From contig CACBXG010000014.1 in assembly GCA_902543145.1 (NCBI GenBank), forward strand, positions 1-34,380: a DNA stretch of 34,380 nt, written 5' to 3'. The notes under the pieces were generated by a model. That model did no database searches and had not been told where the DNA came from. It was given only the letters and a program-made list of their open reading frames with translations. Positions 17,626-25,807 of this stretch are shown one piece after another. The DNA comes from an uncultured SAR116 cluster alpha proteobacterium (GTDB taxonomy: Bacteria > Pseudomonadota > Alphaproteobacteria > Puniceispirillales > Marisalimonadaceae). A program made the translations under genes and the position numbers. Position 1 is the stretch's first letter. Every line of letters starts with the position of its first letter.

Positions 17626-18114
17626 ATGGCTGAAGAAAATAAAGAAACAAATAGTCTTGACGATTTATCTAAATTGAAAGTTGATGACAAAGAAGAGGCT
17701 ATCATTATTGAGCCAAAAATTGATACTCTTGGAAGGTCTTATGCAACTGGAAGAAGAAAAGAATCTACTGCTCGTGTCTGGGTAAAACGAGGCACAGGAA
17801 AGATTTCTATTAATGGTAAAGAAATGGTAAATTACTTCGCTAGGCCAGTTCTTCAAATGCAATTGAATTTTGTTTTTGATGTGGCTGAAAGAAAAGATCA
17901 GTTTGATGTTATTGCAACTGTAAAAGGTGGTGGTTTATCTGGACAGGCAGGAGCTGTTAGACACGGTTTGAGCAGGGCTTTATGTCTTTTTGAACCGGAT
18001 CTTAGAAAGCCATTAAAATCTGCTGGAATGTTAACCAGAGATTCTAGAGTTGTTGAGCGCAAAAAGTATGGTAGAGCTAAAGCTAGAAAAAGCTTTCAAT
18101 TTTCTAAAAGATAG
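17626..18114 (+). CDS. rpsI: 30S ribosomal protein S9 (uS9)
   Basis: Small-subunit protein whose C-terminal tail reaches the P-site tRNA. The 162 aa protein has an acidic N-terminal extension (about residues 1-35) before the conserved core [20 protein letters not shown]; such an extension is normal for Alphaproteobacteria. The core continues with [19 protein letters not shown] and [17 protein letters not shown], and ends in the invariant QFSKR. It closes the rplM-rpsI operon and is followed by a clear terminator. Confidence 0.98.
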   Translation: MAEENKETNSLDDLSKLKVDDKEEAIIIEPKIDTLGRSYATGRRKESTARVWVKRGTGKISINGKEMVNYFARPVLQMQLNFVFDVAERKDQFDVIATVKGGGLSGQAGAVRHGLSRALCLFEPDLRKPLKSAGMLTRDSRVVERKKYGRAKARKSFQFSKR

Positions 18115-18139
18115 AAGTGAGCATGCTTATTTTATTTAC

Positions 18140-18169
18140 AAGGTGTGCAATGCACACCTTTTTTTTTTC
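18140..18169 (+). terminator. Rho-independent terminator after rpsI
   Basis: AAGGTGTGCA (18140-18149), a single A, then TGCACACCTT (18151-18160) make a perfect inverted repeat. In RNA this folds as a 7-8 bp GC-containing stem with a small loop, and a run of T continues to 18169. It is the clearest terminator in the window and separates rplM-rpsI from hom. Confidence 0.92.
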
Positions 18170-18220
18170 TTAAATTTAATTTATAAATATTTTGTTATTT
18201 TTAAATGAGAGGGAAATTTA

Positions 18221-19516
18221 ATGAAACCTATAAAAATAGGAATTGCAGGGCTAGGAAATGTTGGTGAAGAGGTTGCTTATCAGTTAATTAAAGGTTTCAG
18301 AGTTCAAAAAAATTTATTCCAAATTGAGTTAGTAGCTGTTTCAGCTAGGTCAAAAAACAAAAAAAGAAAAGTAGATATAAATAATGTTAAGTTTTTTGAT
18401 AATCCTACAGATATGGTGTTAGACAATAATATTGACGTCATTGTTGAATTAATTGGTGGTGACGAGGGTGTTGCAAAAGATTTATGCTTTTCTGCTTTAA
18501 AAAATAATAAGGCAGTTATTACTGCTAATAAGGCACTAATTGCAAAATATGGTAAAGAATTAGCTGAAATAGCTGAGGAAAGAAATTTATTCTTTTCTTT
18601 TGAAGCTTCTGTAGCAGGGGGCATCCCAATTCTTAAACTCATTAGAGAAGGATTAATAGTAAATGAAATTACTAAACTCACAGGCATTTTAAATGGAACC
18701 GCAAATTATATTTTATCCGAGATGGAAAAAGAACAAAAAAGCTTTGATATTGTTCTCAAAGAAGCGCAAGAAAAAGGTTTTGCAGAAGCGGATCCATCTT
18801 TTGATGTAGATGGAATAGATGCAGCTCATAAAACCATAATATTATCAGCTTTAGCCTATGGTAAGATGCCAAATGTTAATAATCTTACTATTAAGGGAAT
18901 TAGAGATATCACATTGAATGATATTTCATACTGCAATCAATTAGGATATAAAATAAAGTTATTAGGTAATTCCATGTTATCTAAAAATAAAAATGGTGAA
19001 GATGAGTTGTGTTGTTCTGTTGAGCCCTGGCTTATTTCAAAAAATCTTGGCCTTTCAAGTGTTGCTGGGGTACTAAATGCTGTCCAAATTGAATCTAGCT
19101 TAGCTGGCTCAGTAATGATCACTGGTGCTGGGGCTGGTGGAGAACCTACAGCATCTGCTGTTTTGGCAGATATAGTTGATTATGCTAATGAAACAAAATT
19201 ATTTTCATTTGGAAGAAATTCAAATGATATTAAAAATAATTATAAAACAATATATTATAGAAATAAATTTAAGTATTACTTGAGGTTAAATGTAGTAGAC
19301 AAATCTGGTGTTTTAGCTGATGTTACATCAATTTTTAAAAATTATGGTTTGTCAATTGAAAGCTTTATTCAAAAATCTAATCAAGAAGACAAAACTGCTG
19401 AATTAGTAATTATTACTCACGATGCTGAAGGTTTTGTGCTAAACGATTCTTTATCAAAAATATCAATATTAGATGGAGTAATTACAAAGCCAGTTTGCTT
19501 AAGTATTTATTCCTAA
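18221..19516 (+). CDS. hom: Homoserine dehydrogenase
   Basis: Reduces aspartate semialdehyde to homoserine on the way to threonine, methionine and isoleucine. The 431 aa protein has an NAD(P)-binding Rossmann start IGIAGLGNVGEEVA. The catalytic domain has ANKALIAKYG, FEASVAGGIPIL, LTGILNGTANYILSEM and GFAEADPSFDVDGIDAAHK, and a C-terminal ACT domain (about 347-431, YYLRLNVVDKSGVLADVTSI) follows. The ACT domain suggests feedback control by an amino acid such as threonine. There is no fused aspartate kinase. GAGAGGGAAA lies just upstream of the ATG. It is followed by recJ after 18 bases. Confidence 0.97.
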   Translation: MKPIKIGIAGLGNVGEEVAYQLIKGFRVQKNLFQIELVAVSARSKNKKRKVDINNVKFFDNPTDMVLDNNIDVIVELIGGDEGVAKDLCFSALKNNKAVITANKALIAKYGKELAEIAEERNLFFSFEASVAGGIPILKLIREGLIVNEITKLTGILNGTANYILSEMEKEQKSFDIVLKEAQEKGFAEADPSFDVDGIDAAHKTIILSALAYGKMPNVNNLTIKGIRDITLNDISYCNQLGYKIKLLGNSMLSKNKNGEDELCCSVEPWLISKNLGLSSVAGVLNAVQIESSLAGSVMITGAGAGGEPTASAVLADIVDYANETKLFSFGRNSNDIKNNYKTIYYRNKFKYYLRLNVVDKSGVLADVTSIFKNYGLSIESFIQKSNQEDKTAELVIITHDAEGFVLNDSLSKISILDGVITKPVCLSIYS

Positions 19517-19534
19517 TAATTATAAGCAGTTAAC

Positions 19535-21340
19535 TTGACAAAAACATTATTATATAATTCAAATCCATCTGTAAATAATGCGGACTGGTATTTAATTGTT
19601 TCAAATGATTTTACGAAAAGGTCTGTGGATTATTTGTACCAAAAATATAAGTTGCCAAGCTTTATTACACCTTATCTTATGTATAAGGGTGTTAATTTAG
19701 ATGAATTTGATAACTTTTTTGCTCCTAAGCTTAAAAATTTATTACCAGAGCCTTTTAAATTTAAAGATTTAGAAAAAGGAGTAAAAAGATTAGCTTCAGA
19801 AGTAATTGCATCGCGACCTATAGGTATTTTTGGTGATTATGACGTTGATGGGGCTACGTCTGCGGCTATTATATCAAAATATTTAGAACAATGTGGCTGT
19901 AAAACGTTTATACATATACCAGATAGGTTTTTAGAGGGATATGGTCCAAATGAAAAAGCTTTAAAAGGGCTACATGAAAAAGGTTCTAAATTAATAGTTA
20001 CTGTTGATTGTGGTATTTCTTCTTTTGAGCCTCTTCAAGCAATGACCTCTGTTGACATTGATGTAATTGTTATTGATCATCACATACCCGATATTAAATT
20101 GCCTCCAGCATATGCTATTATTAATCCAAAAAGAATTGATACTGAAAAAGGATATGAAGATTTGTGTGCGGCAGGTGTAACTTTTATTTTCTTAATTGGT
20201 TTGAATAGAGAATTAAGAAAACAAGGTTTTTTTAAAAATAGAGCTGAACCTAATTTGTTTCAATTTCTTGATTTGGTTGCTTTAGGGACAGTTTGTGATG
20301 TGGTTCCTTTAAGTAAGCTAAATAGGGCCCTTGTAAAGCAGGGACTTAACATAATGAAAAGAAGAGAGAATATTGGGATAAAAATTTTATCTGATATTAG
20401 TAAAATAAATAGTGCGCCAAATACCCAATCTCTAGGTTTCTCTTTGGGGCCAAGAATTAATGCAGGTGGTAGAATTGGAAATAGTGAACTTGGTGTAAAT
20501 CTTCTTAGAGAAAACGATGAGAGTAAAGCTATTGAAAAAGCTAGCAAATTAGATGAATTAAACAAAAAAAGAAGATTTTTAACAGCTGAATTAGAGAGTA
20601 AAGCTATAGGATTAATAGAAAAAATTAAAAATAATAATGATAATAGAATTCCTAACGCAATAGTGGTAAATGGCAATGATTTTCATCAAGGTATAACGGG
20701 CATCGTAGCTGGTAGAATGAAAGAATTATATAACCGACCCGTATGCCTAATTTCAATTAAAGATGGAATTGGCAAGGGTTCAGGTAGGTCAATTTATGGT
20801 ATTCCTCTAGGAGAAATAATTTTAGATGCATTAAATTTGAAAATAATTAAAACAGGTGGTGGTCATGATATGGCTGCTGGATTTACAATTGATCCATCTG
20901 AGATAAATAACTTTAACAATTTTTTAAATGATAAGGTAAGTTCTTTTATGGAAAAGGGAGTTCCAAGATTTTCTTATATTGTAACTTCTGTTATTCCAAT
21001 TTCTGCCTGTACTTTAGAGATAGCTGAATGGCTTGAAAATTTGGGTCCGTGGGGTTCGGGAATGGAGGAGCCAAAATTTATAGTGCCTAATTCTAAGATA
21101 TCCTCTTTTAGAAGATTTGGCTCTAATGATGAGCATGCTTCATTTTATATAAATGATGGTTCGTCAAAAAAACTAAGAGTAAAAAAATTTAATTTATTAA
21201 ATAGTGATTTGGATAAAGTGTTTGCTAATTACGAAAATATAAATTTCGATTTTTTAGGTACTTTATCTATTGATACATGGAATAATTCTAAAACTATTGA
21301 GTTTATGCTTGATGATATAATTTATACAGATGTTACTTGA
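19535..21340 (+). CDS. recJ: Single-stranded-DNA-specific exonuclease RecJ
   Basis: 5'-3' exonuclease of the RecFOR repair path and mismatch repair. The 601 aa protein has the DHH-family motifs in order: GDYDVDGATSAAI (about 100-112), TVDCGIS, IDHHIPD and ALGTVCDVVPL. GPRINAGGRIGN follows, then the DHHA1-domain GGGHDMAAGF, and an OB-fold C-terminal part with WLENLGPWGSGMEEPKF. The start is TTG at 19535 with only a weak ribosome site; no ATG lies near. The hom-recJ pairing is seen in other Alphaproteobacteria. Confidence 0.96.
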   Translation: MTKTLLYNSNPSVNNADWYLIVSNDFTKRSVDYLYQKYKLPSFITPYLMYKGVNLDEFDNFFAPKLKNLLPEPFKFKDLEKGVKRLASEVIASRPIGIFGDYDVDGATSAAIISKYLEQCGCKTFIHIPDRFLEGYGPNEKALKGLHEKGSKLIVTVDCGISSFEPLQAMTSVDIDVIVIDHHIPDIKLPPAYAIINPKRIDTEKGYEDLCAAGVTFIFLIGLNRELRKQGFFKNRAEPNLFQFLDLVALGTVCDVVPLSKLNRALVKQGLNIMKRRENIGIKILSDISKINSAPNTQSLGFSLGPRINAGGRIGNSELGVNLLRENDESKAIEKASKLDELNKKRRFLTAELESKAIGLIEKIKNNNDNRIPNAIVVNGNDFHQGITGIVAGRMKELYNRPVCLISIKDGIGKGSGRSIYGIPLGEIILDALNLKIIKTGGGHDMAAGFTIDPSEINNFNNFLNDKVSSFMEKGVPRFSYIVTSVIPISACTLEIAEWLENLGPWGSGMEEPKFIVPNSKISSFRRFGSNDEHASFYINDGSSKKLRVKKFNLLNSDLDKVFANYENINFDFLGTLSIDTWNNSKTIEFMLDDIIYTDVT

Positions 21341-21365
21341 TTTTTAATTAAATTATAGTTAATAA
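21337..21365 (+). promoter_or_regulatory. Possible promoter of tRNA-Glu
   Basis: TTGATT (21337-21342) and TAATAA (21360-21365) are 17 bases apart, placing the start about 5 bases before the mature tRNA. The -35 element overlaps the recJ stop codon. The sequence is AT-rich, so confidence is limited. Confidence 0.4.
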
Positions 21366-21375
21366 CTAAATCAGT

Positions 21376-21450
21376 GGTCCCTTCGTCTAATGGTTAGGAC
21401 TCAGCCCTTTCACGGCTGCAATAGGGGTTCGAATCCCCTAGGGATCACCA
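21376..21450 (+). tRNA. tRNA-Glu (anticodon UUC)
   Basis: Full cloverleaf of 75 bases including an encoded CCA end. The acceptor stem is GGTCCCT with AGGGATC (one G-T pair). The D-arm region is TCGTCTAATGGTTAGGA. The anticodon stem CAGCC/GGCTG encloses loop CTTTCAC with anticodon TTC, and the T-arm AGGGG-TTCGAAT-CCCCT is perfect. Sequence matches bacterial tRNA-Glu closely. Confidence 0.97.
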
Positions 21451-21475
21451 TATTAATACTAATAAATTTATCATT

Positions 21476-21958
21476 ATGAAAAATATCCAAGAAAAAATTA
21501 ATATAACTGAATTAGAAGTTATTAAAGCTCAAGAGTTATGGGCTCAAAATGTTATAGAAATCGGAAATTTATACACAAAAAACAAAGATTATAAATCAAG
21601 AGCGGGTATTTTTGTTAAACAATTTTATGCTTTTGATGTAGGTGAAGTATTATTTAAGCCTACATTAGCGTCAGAAAAACAATTTCGTTATTCTTATGAT
21701 GACGCCTTATCTTATTTCATTGGTGGTAATATCTCAGAAGATAAAGGTTTTGCATTAAAGCCGTGGAAAAAAATAAATTTTGCCGAAAGAAAAATAATTA
21801 TTCTCAATGAGTTAGCTTTATCAATGGGAAATTACTTTTTTCAAGGTATTGATGGTGGCGATGAGGTTAAAGTAGAATTTACTTTTGGTTATGTTAAAGA
21901 TAATGATAAAAACTTGTTAATTAACCTACACCATTCATCTATTCCATATACAAATTAA
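21476..21958 (+). CDS. NTF2-like protein of the COG4337 / iota-class carbonic anhydrase family
   Basis: The 160 aa protein has an N-terminal helix (KAQELWAQNVIEIGNLY), then VLFKPTLASEKQFRYSYDDALSYFIGG (about 58-84), EDKGFALKPW (88-97), MGNYFFQ (118-123), VEFTFGYV (133-140) and LHHSSIPY (151-158). The HHSS motif with its neighbours is the hallmark of COG4337 proteins with a CaMKII-association/NTF2 fold, some of which act as iota-class carbonic anhydrases in diatoms and bacteria. Carbonic anhydrase activity here is inferred. No signal peptide is seen, so it would act in the cytoplasm. The family has been mislabelled phosphoribosyl-AMP cyclohydrolase, but no HisI-like cysteine motif exists here. 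It lies 25 bases after tRNA-Glu. Confidence 0.7.
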   Translation: MKNIQEKINITELEVIKAQELWAQNVIEIGNLYTKNKDYKSRAGIFVKQFYAFDVGEVLFKPTLASEKQFRYSYDDALSYFIGGNISEDKGFALKPWKKINFAERKIIILNELALSMGNYFFQGIDGGDEVKVEFTFGYVKDNDKNLLINLHHSSIPYTN

Positions 21959-21973
21959 AAGAAAAATTCAGCT

Positions 21974-22882
21974 TTATTTCAAATTTTTAATCCAATTTAC
22001 CATTGTTTTTTTTGCATGCTCAGTTTGATTTGGAGAAATAATATCACCAGCTAACACATGTGAATATTTATCATCTTTATTTGAAAGTTTAACGATTTTT
22101 ATTGTGCTTTTTCCACCCCAATTAGATATAAATTTTTTAATTTTTTTAGGATTAACCACTTTGTCGTCCATTGAAAAATAAAAAAGCGCAGGTTTATCTA
22201 CTTTACTATAATCCTTGTCATTTACTTCATTTACCAGCTTTGCCATTGGAATAAGAGCATTTGTTGGATATGACATTGTCCAATATTTTTTGTTAAGCTC
22301 ATTTCTTGGATTGTGTTTCATTGTCTTACCAAGAATTAATTTTAACCAATATTCAGAAAAAGGCCATGAAATCAAACTAGAAAATTTGTTATTTATTCCA
22401 AAATTGGGTGATATAAATATATATCCTAAAATTTTCTTTGAAAGCTTTTTGTCTAAAGCAGAAGTTACACTTATTGTTCCGCCAGTTGAAGAGGAAATTA
22501 AAATAACTTTTTCTCCAATTTTTGAACCAATTTCTAATGCCTCATGAAGATCTTTCATCCAATTTGGAATTGAACATAATTCCATTGCCTTTGGATTTCT
22601 TCCGTGCCCTGTTAATCTTGTAAAAAAAAGATTTGCATTTAAATCACTGGCAATTTTGTCAGGAAGAGGGCGAACCTCTTCTGAGGACGCTGTAAAACCA
22701 TGGATATAAACTATTGCTATCGGAGTTTTTTTGTTGGTTTCATTAGCCCAAATTACTTTTTTTTCTACTCCTTCTTTAATGTCTAAAAATTGTTCTTCTG
22801 TTTTTTTTAAATATTCATTTATATTAGATCCGATAAAATTTGGATTAAAATCGCTCGAAAATTTTACCTGATTTGTATTCAT
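21974..22882 (-). CDS. Alpha/beta-hydrolase (esterase/lipase-like)
   Basis: A 302 aa alpha/beta-hydrolase-fold protein, probably a carboxylesterase or monoacylglycerol-lipase-like enzyme. The oxyanion region is YIHGFTASSEE (about 59-69). The nucleophile elbow reads SSSTGG (S132 as nucleophile), with Ser instead of the usual first Gly of G-x-S-x-G. The acid is in FSMDDKVVN and the histidine is H275 in YSHVL, so the triad is complete. TRLTGHGRNP is also typical of the fold. No signal peptide is seen. It is convergent with the iota-CA-like gene (15 bases between stops) and divergent from the acyl-CoA synthetase. The natural substrate is not evident; a role in lipid turnover is only suggested by the neighbour. 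Confidence 0.85.
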   Translation of the reverse strand: MNTNQVKFSSDFNPNFIGSNINEYLKKTEEQFLDIKEGVEKKVIWANETNKKTPIAIVYIHGFTASSEEVRPLPDKIASDLNANLFFTRLTGHGRNPKAMELCSIPNWMKDLHEALEIGSKIGEKVILISSSTGGTISVTSALDKKLSKKILGYIFISPNFGINNKFSSLISWPFSEYWLKLILGKTMKHNPRNELNKKYWTMSYPTNALIPMAKLVNEVNDKDYSKVDKPALFYFSMDDKVVNPKKIKKFISNWGGKSTIKIVKLSNKDDKYSHVLAGDIISPNQTEHAKKTMVNWIKNLK

Positions 22883-23077
22883 AGATATTTATAAAGTTAA
22901 ACTAAAAAGTATTATAAAGGGTATAATATATCTAAAAATTATTTTGCAAACTCCTTAACTTTCAATATTACTATTAACCCATAATTTTATTAAAAAAAAC
23001 AGTAAATATTAAAATAATAAATATTAATTTTTAGCTATTTGTGATTATATAACATCATTATTATAATGGTTTAATTT
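22883..23077. other. Divergent intergenic region (hydrolase / acyl-CoA synthetase)
   Basis: This 195-base, very AT-rich spacer holds the acyl-CoA synthetase promoter near its right end. For the hydrolase, a weak minus-strand candidate is TTGCAA (22949-22944) with TATACC (22925-22920). No RNA gene, repeat or open frame of note was seen. Confidence 0.4.
23039..23067 (+). promoter_or_regulatory. Promoter of the acyl-CoA synthetase, apparently leaderless
   Basis: TTGTGA (23039-23044) and a perfect TATAAT (23062-23067) are 17 bases apart. The expected start (about 23073-23074) is only 4-5 bases before the ATG at 23078, and no Shine-Dalgarno sequence is present, which suggests a leaderless or near-leaderless mRNA. 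Confidence 0.6.
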
Positions 23078-24826
23078 ATGATTAATTTACCACAGATTTT
23101 CTTTAAAAATTCAGAATTATATGAAAATAAACCACTATTTGGTTTTAAAATAAATAGTAATTGGGAACACCTTTCTTGGAAAGATACACAAGATTTAGTT
23201 CTAAATATAAGTTCTGCTTTACATGAAATAGGAGTAAAAAAAAATGACAAAATATCCATTATTGCTGATAATAGTTATAAGTGGTGTGTTGTAGATTTGG
23301 CTACAATATCATTGGGAGCAATAACTGTTCCTGGTTATACAACAAGTAATGAAGAAGAAATTTCTTATCTCTTATCTCATTCAGAAACCTCAATAGTTTT
23401 TGTTAATGGAAAACTTCTATCACTAATTTTAAAAATACTACCAAGTTTGAATAAAATTAAACATGTAGTTTGTATTGACGATATAAATACATCAAAATTC
23501 AAAAAATTTAATATAGGTTTTTATACATTTAATGAGCTTTTGAATCTTGGTTCAAAAAGTGATGAGAAATTTAAAATTATAGAACGTTTTGTTTCTAAAA
23601 TTAATGAAAATGATGTTGTTTCAATTATTTATACATCTGGAACTAGTAATAAGCCTAAAGGTGTAATGTTAACTCATAAATCAATTATATCTAATATAGT
23701 TGGAGCAAATGAATTGGTTTCTGAAATTAAAATTAAAGATCATAAATTTCTATCTATCATTCCACTATCACACGCGTATGAACATACTGCTGGCTTTTTC
23801 TTGCCCATATATATTGGAGCAGAAATTTATTTTAATGAAAATCGTGATCAAATAGTTAATGATTTATTAAGTGTTAAGCCAACATTAATGACTGCTGTGC
23901 CAAGACTTTATGAAGTTTTATATAAGAAAATAAATAATCAGCTATTAACAAAAAGTAAATTTTCTCAAAAACTGTTTGAAAAAACAATTACATTAGGGAC
24001 TAAAAAATATAAAAAAATAAAATTAAGTTTTTTAGAAGAACTCCAAAATATAGTTTTAGATAAATTAGTAAGAAAAAACTTTCAAAAAAAGTTTGGTGGT
24101 AATTTGCAAGCGTTTATTTCAGGAGGAGCTGCACTGAATGAAAAAGTTGGTTTGTTTTTTCAATCCCTTGGAATTAATATTTTACAAGGATACGGTCAGA
24201 CTGAATGTTCACCACTTATATCTTGTAATCCAATCAGTAAAATAAAAATAGACACTGTGGGCGTTGTTATAAAGGGGCTTCAGGTTAAAATTTCTGATGA
24301 AAATGAAATTCTCGTAAAGGGAAGTTCTTTAATGAAAGGATATTGGAAGGATAAAAAAAATACAGATAAAGTTTTGGTAAATGGTTGTTTGCATACAGGA
24401 GACCTGGGGTCAATTGATAATGATGGATACTTAAAAATTTCTGGAAGAGTAAATGAAATGATTGTTAATTCAGGTGGTGAAAATATAGCTCCTGTTCCAA
24501 TTGAAAACCTTTTACTGTCATATGATGAAATTGAGCAAGTAATGATTTATGGTCATAACAGGCCCTTTTTAATTGCTATAATTATTCCGAATGAAAAGTT
24601 AATAAGTGATAATTATAATTTTTTAAAAGAAAATCTTCAAACTATATTGAACAATGTAAATAAAAATTTATCTCAAACAAAAAAAATTAGAAAATTTATT
24701 TCTTCAAATAAAGTATTTAGTACTGATAATGGTCAATTAACTCCAACACTAAAAATAAGAAGGCATATAATTGCAAATCATTATAAAGATGAAATAAATA
24801 ATTTATACAAGAAATCCTTTTTTTAA
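23078..24826 (+). CDS. Long-chain acyl-CoA synthetase (AMP-forming)
   Basis: ANL-superfamily ligase that activates fatty acids with ATP and CoA. The 582 aa protein has the P-loop motif IIYTSGTSNKPKGVMLTHK (about 186-204), HAYEHTAGFF, and FISGGAALNEKVG followed by GYGQTECSPLISC. TGDLGSIDNDGYLKISGR is the A8 hinge region. The C-terminal catalytic-lysine motif reads DNGQLTPTLKIRRH. Overall arrangement matches the long-chain (FAA1/FadD15-like) branch rather than E. coli FadD; chain length preference is inference. It is followed after 21 bases by an EamA transporter. Confidence 0.92.
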   Translation: MINLPQIFFKNSELYENKPLFGFKINSNWEHLSWKDTQDLVLNISSALHEIGVKKNDKISIIADNSYKWCVVDLATISLGAITVPGYTTSNEEEISYLLSHSETSIVFVNGKLLSLILKILPSLNKIKHVVCIDDINTSKFKKFNIGFYTFNELLNLGSKSDEKFKIIERFVSKINENDVVSIIYTSGTSNKPKGVMLTHKSIISNIVGANELVSEIKIKDHKFLSIIPLSHAYEHTAGFFLPIYIGAEIYFNENRDQIVNDLLSVKPTLMTAVPRLYEVLYKKINNQLLTKSKFSQKLFEKTITLGTKKYKKIKLSFLEELQNIVLDKLVRKNFQKKFGGNLQAFISGGAALNEKVGLFFQSLGINILQGYGQTECSPLISCNPISKIKIDTVGVVIKGLQVKISDENEILVKGSSLMKGYWKDKKNTDKVLVNGCLHTGDLGSIDNDGYLKISGRVNEMIVNSGGENIAPVPIENLLLSYDEIEQVMIYGHNRPFLIAIIIPNEKLISDNYNFLKENLQTILNNVNKNLSQTKKIRKFISSNKVFSTDNGQLTPTLKIRRHIIANHYKDEINNLYKKSFF

Positions 24827-24847
24827 TTCTTTTTAGGTTTCAAAATA

Positions 24848-25807
24848 GTGAGATTTGATTTTTTTAATCCGCAAGTTAGAGATAATCCCTTTTCATCACT
24901 AATAATGTTGGTTTTAGGGGTAATAATTTTATCTTTGCAGGATAGTTTAATCAAACTAATGTCTAGTGAAACAAGTTTTTGGCAATTGCAATTTATAAGA
25001 TCAATTGGAAATATATTTTTACTGTTTTTAATAGCTAAATTTACTAACAGTATTCATCTACTTTTTCCACTTAACTGGAAGCCTGTATATTTCAGAGCCC
25101 TGATGATGACAACTTGCATGTTTTGCTTCTTTGCAGCATCTCCAAAATTAAGTTTTGCGCAAATGGCGGCTGGTCTTTATACATTTCCAATTTTTGTATC
25201 TTTATTAGCAATTGTCTTTCTTAAAGAAAGAATTGGAATTTGGAGGGTTTTTGCTTTGATATTAGGGAGTTTAGGGGCTTTATTGATATTAGAGCCATGG
25301 TCTGAAAATTTTTTGGTATTACAAATATTACCTATAATGGCTGGTTTTTTCTTTGCTTGTAATATTATTCTTATTAGAAAATATTGTAGAGAAGAATCTG
25401 TAATGTCTCTTACATTGGCAGTCGGTGTAATGTTTTTCGTTTCTGCGTCTTTGGGAATATTATTTTTTGAGTATTTTTATATAGAAAACATTTACAGAGA
25501 AGAAAGTCCATTTGTTTTTATAGGATGGCCATTATTAACTTTTATCGTTTTTTCTTTTTGTTTATCATGTTCAATCTTAAATATTACAGGTAATATGCTT
25601 TTAGCTAAAGCTTATCAGACAGCTGAAAGTAGTTGGTTAGCTCCAATGGATTACTCATATTTAGTTTTTGCAACCATTTGGGGAAAACTGTTTTTTGGAG
25701 ATTGGCCTAGTTATTCAAATATATTTGGAATGTTTTTAATTGCTTTTTCAGGTATTTTGATTGCTTTTCGTGAACAGATAAAAACAAAAAATCAACCAGA
25801 AAAATAA
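24848..25807 (+). CDS. DMT-superfamily (EamA) transporter, first of three
   Basis: Inner-membrane permease of 319 aa with about ten hydrophobic helices in two repeated EamA halves (first starting near SLIMLVLGVIILSLQDSLIK, second near ILPIMAGFFFACNIILIRK). The family exports or imports small metabolites; substrate cannot be read from sequence. GTG start at 24848. Its last 16 bases overlap the convergent end of the helicase gene at 25792, so the two transcripts must read into each other. It is probably co-transcribed with the acyl-CoA synthetase. Confidence 0.88.
   Translation: MRFDFFNPQVRDNPFSSLIMLVLGVIILSLQDSLIKLMSSETSFWQLQFIRSIGNIFLLFLIAKFTNSIHLLFPLNWKPVYFRALMMTTCMFCFFAASPKLSFAQMAAGLYTFPIFVSLLAIVFLKERIGIWRVFALILGSLGALLILEPWSENFLVLQILPIMAGFFFACNIILIRKYCREESVMSLTLAVGVMFFVSASLGILFFEYFYIENIYREESPFVFIGWPLLTFIVFSFCLSCSILNITGNMLLAKAYQTAESSWLAPMDYSYLVFATIWGKLFFGDWPSYSNIFGMFLIAFSGILIAFREQIKTKNQPEK

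Noticed and set aside
18304-18687. 127-codon open frame on the minus strand
   Set aside because: Lies inside hom and has no recognisable domain or ribosome site.
20260-20676. 138-codon open frame on the minus strand
   Set aside because: Lies wholly inside recJ, whose DHH-family motifs are intact; a by-product of AT-rich codon use.
21476-21958. Phosphoribosyl-AMP cyclohydrolase (hisI), a label this family sometimes carries
   Set aside because: The protein lacks HisI zinc cysteines and other HisI motifs; its motifs are those of COG4337 NTF2-like proteins.
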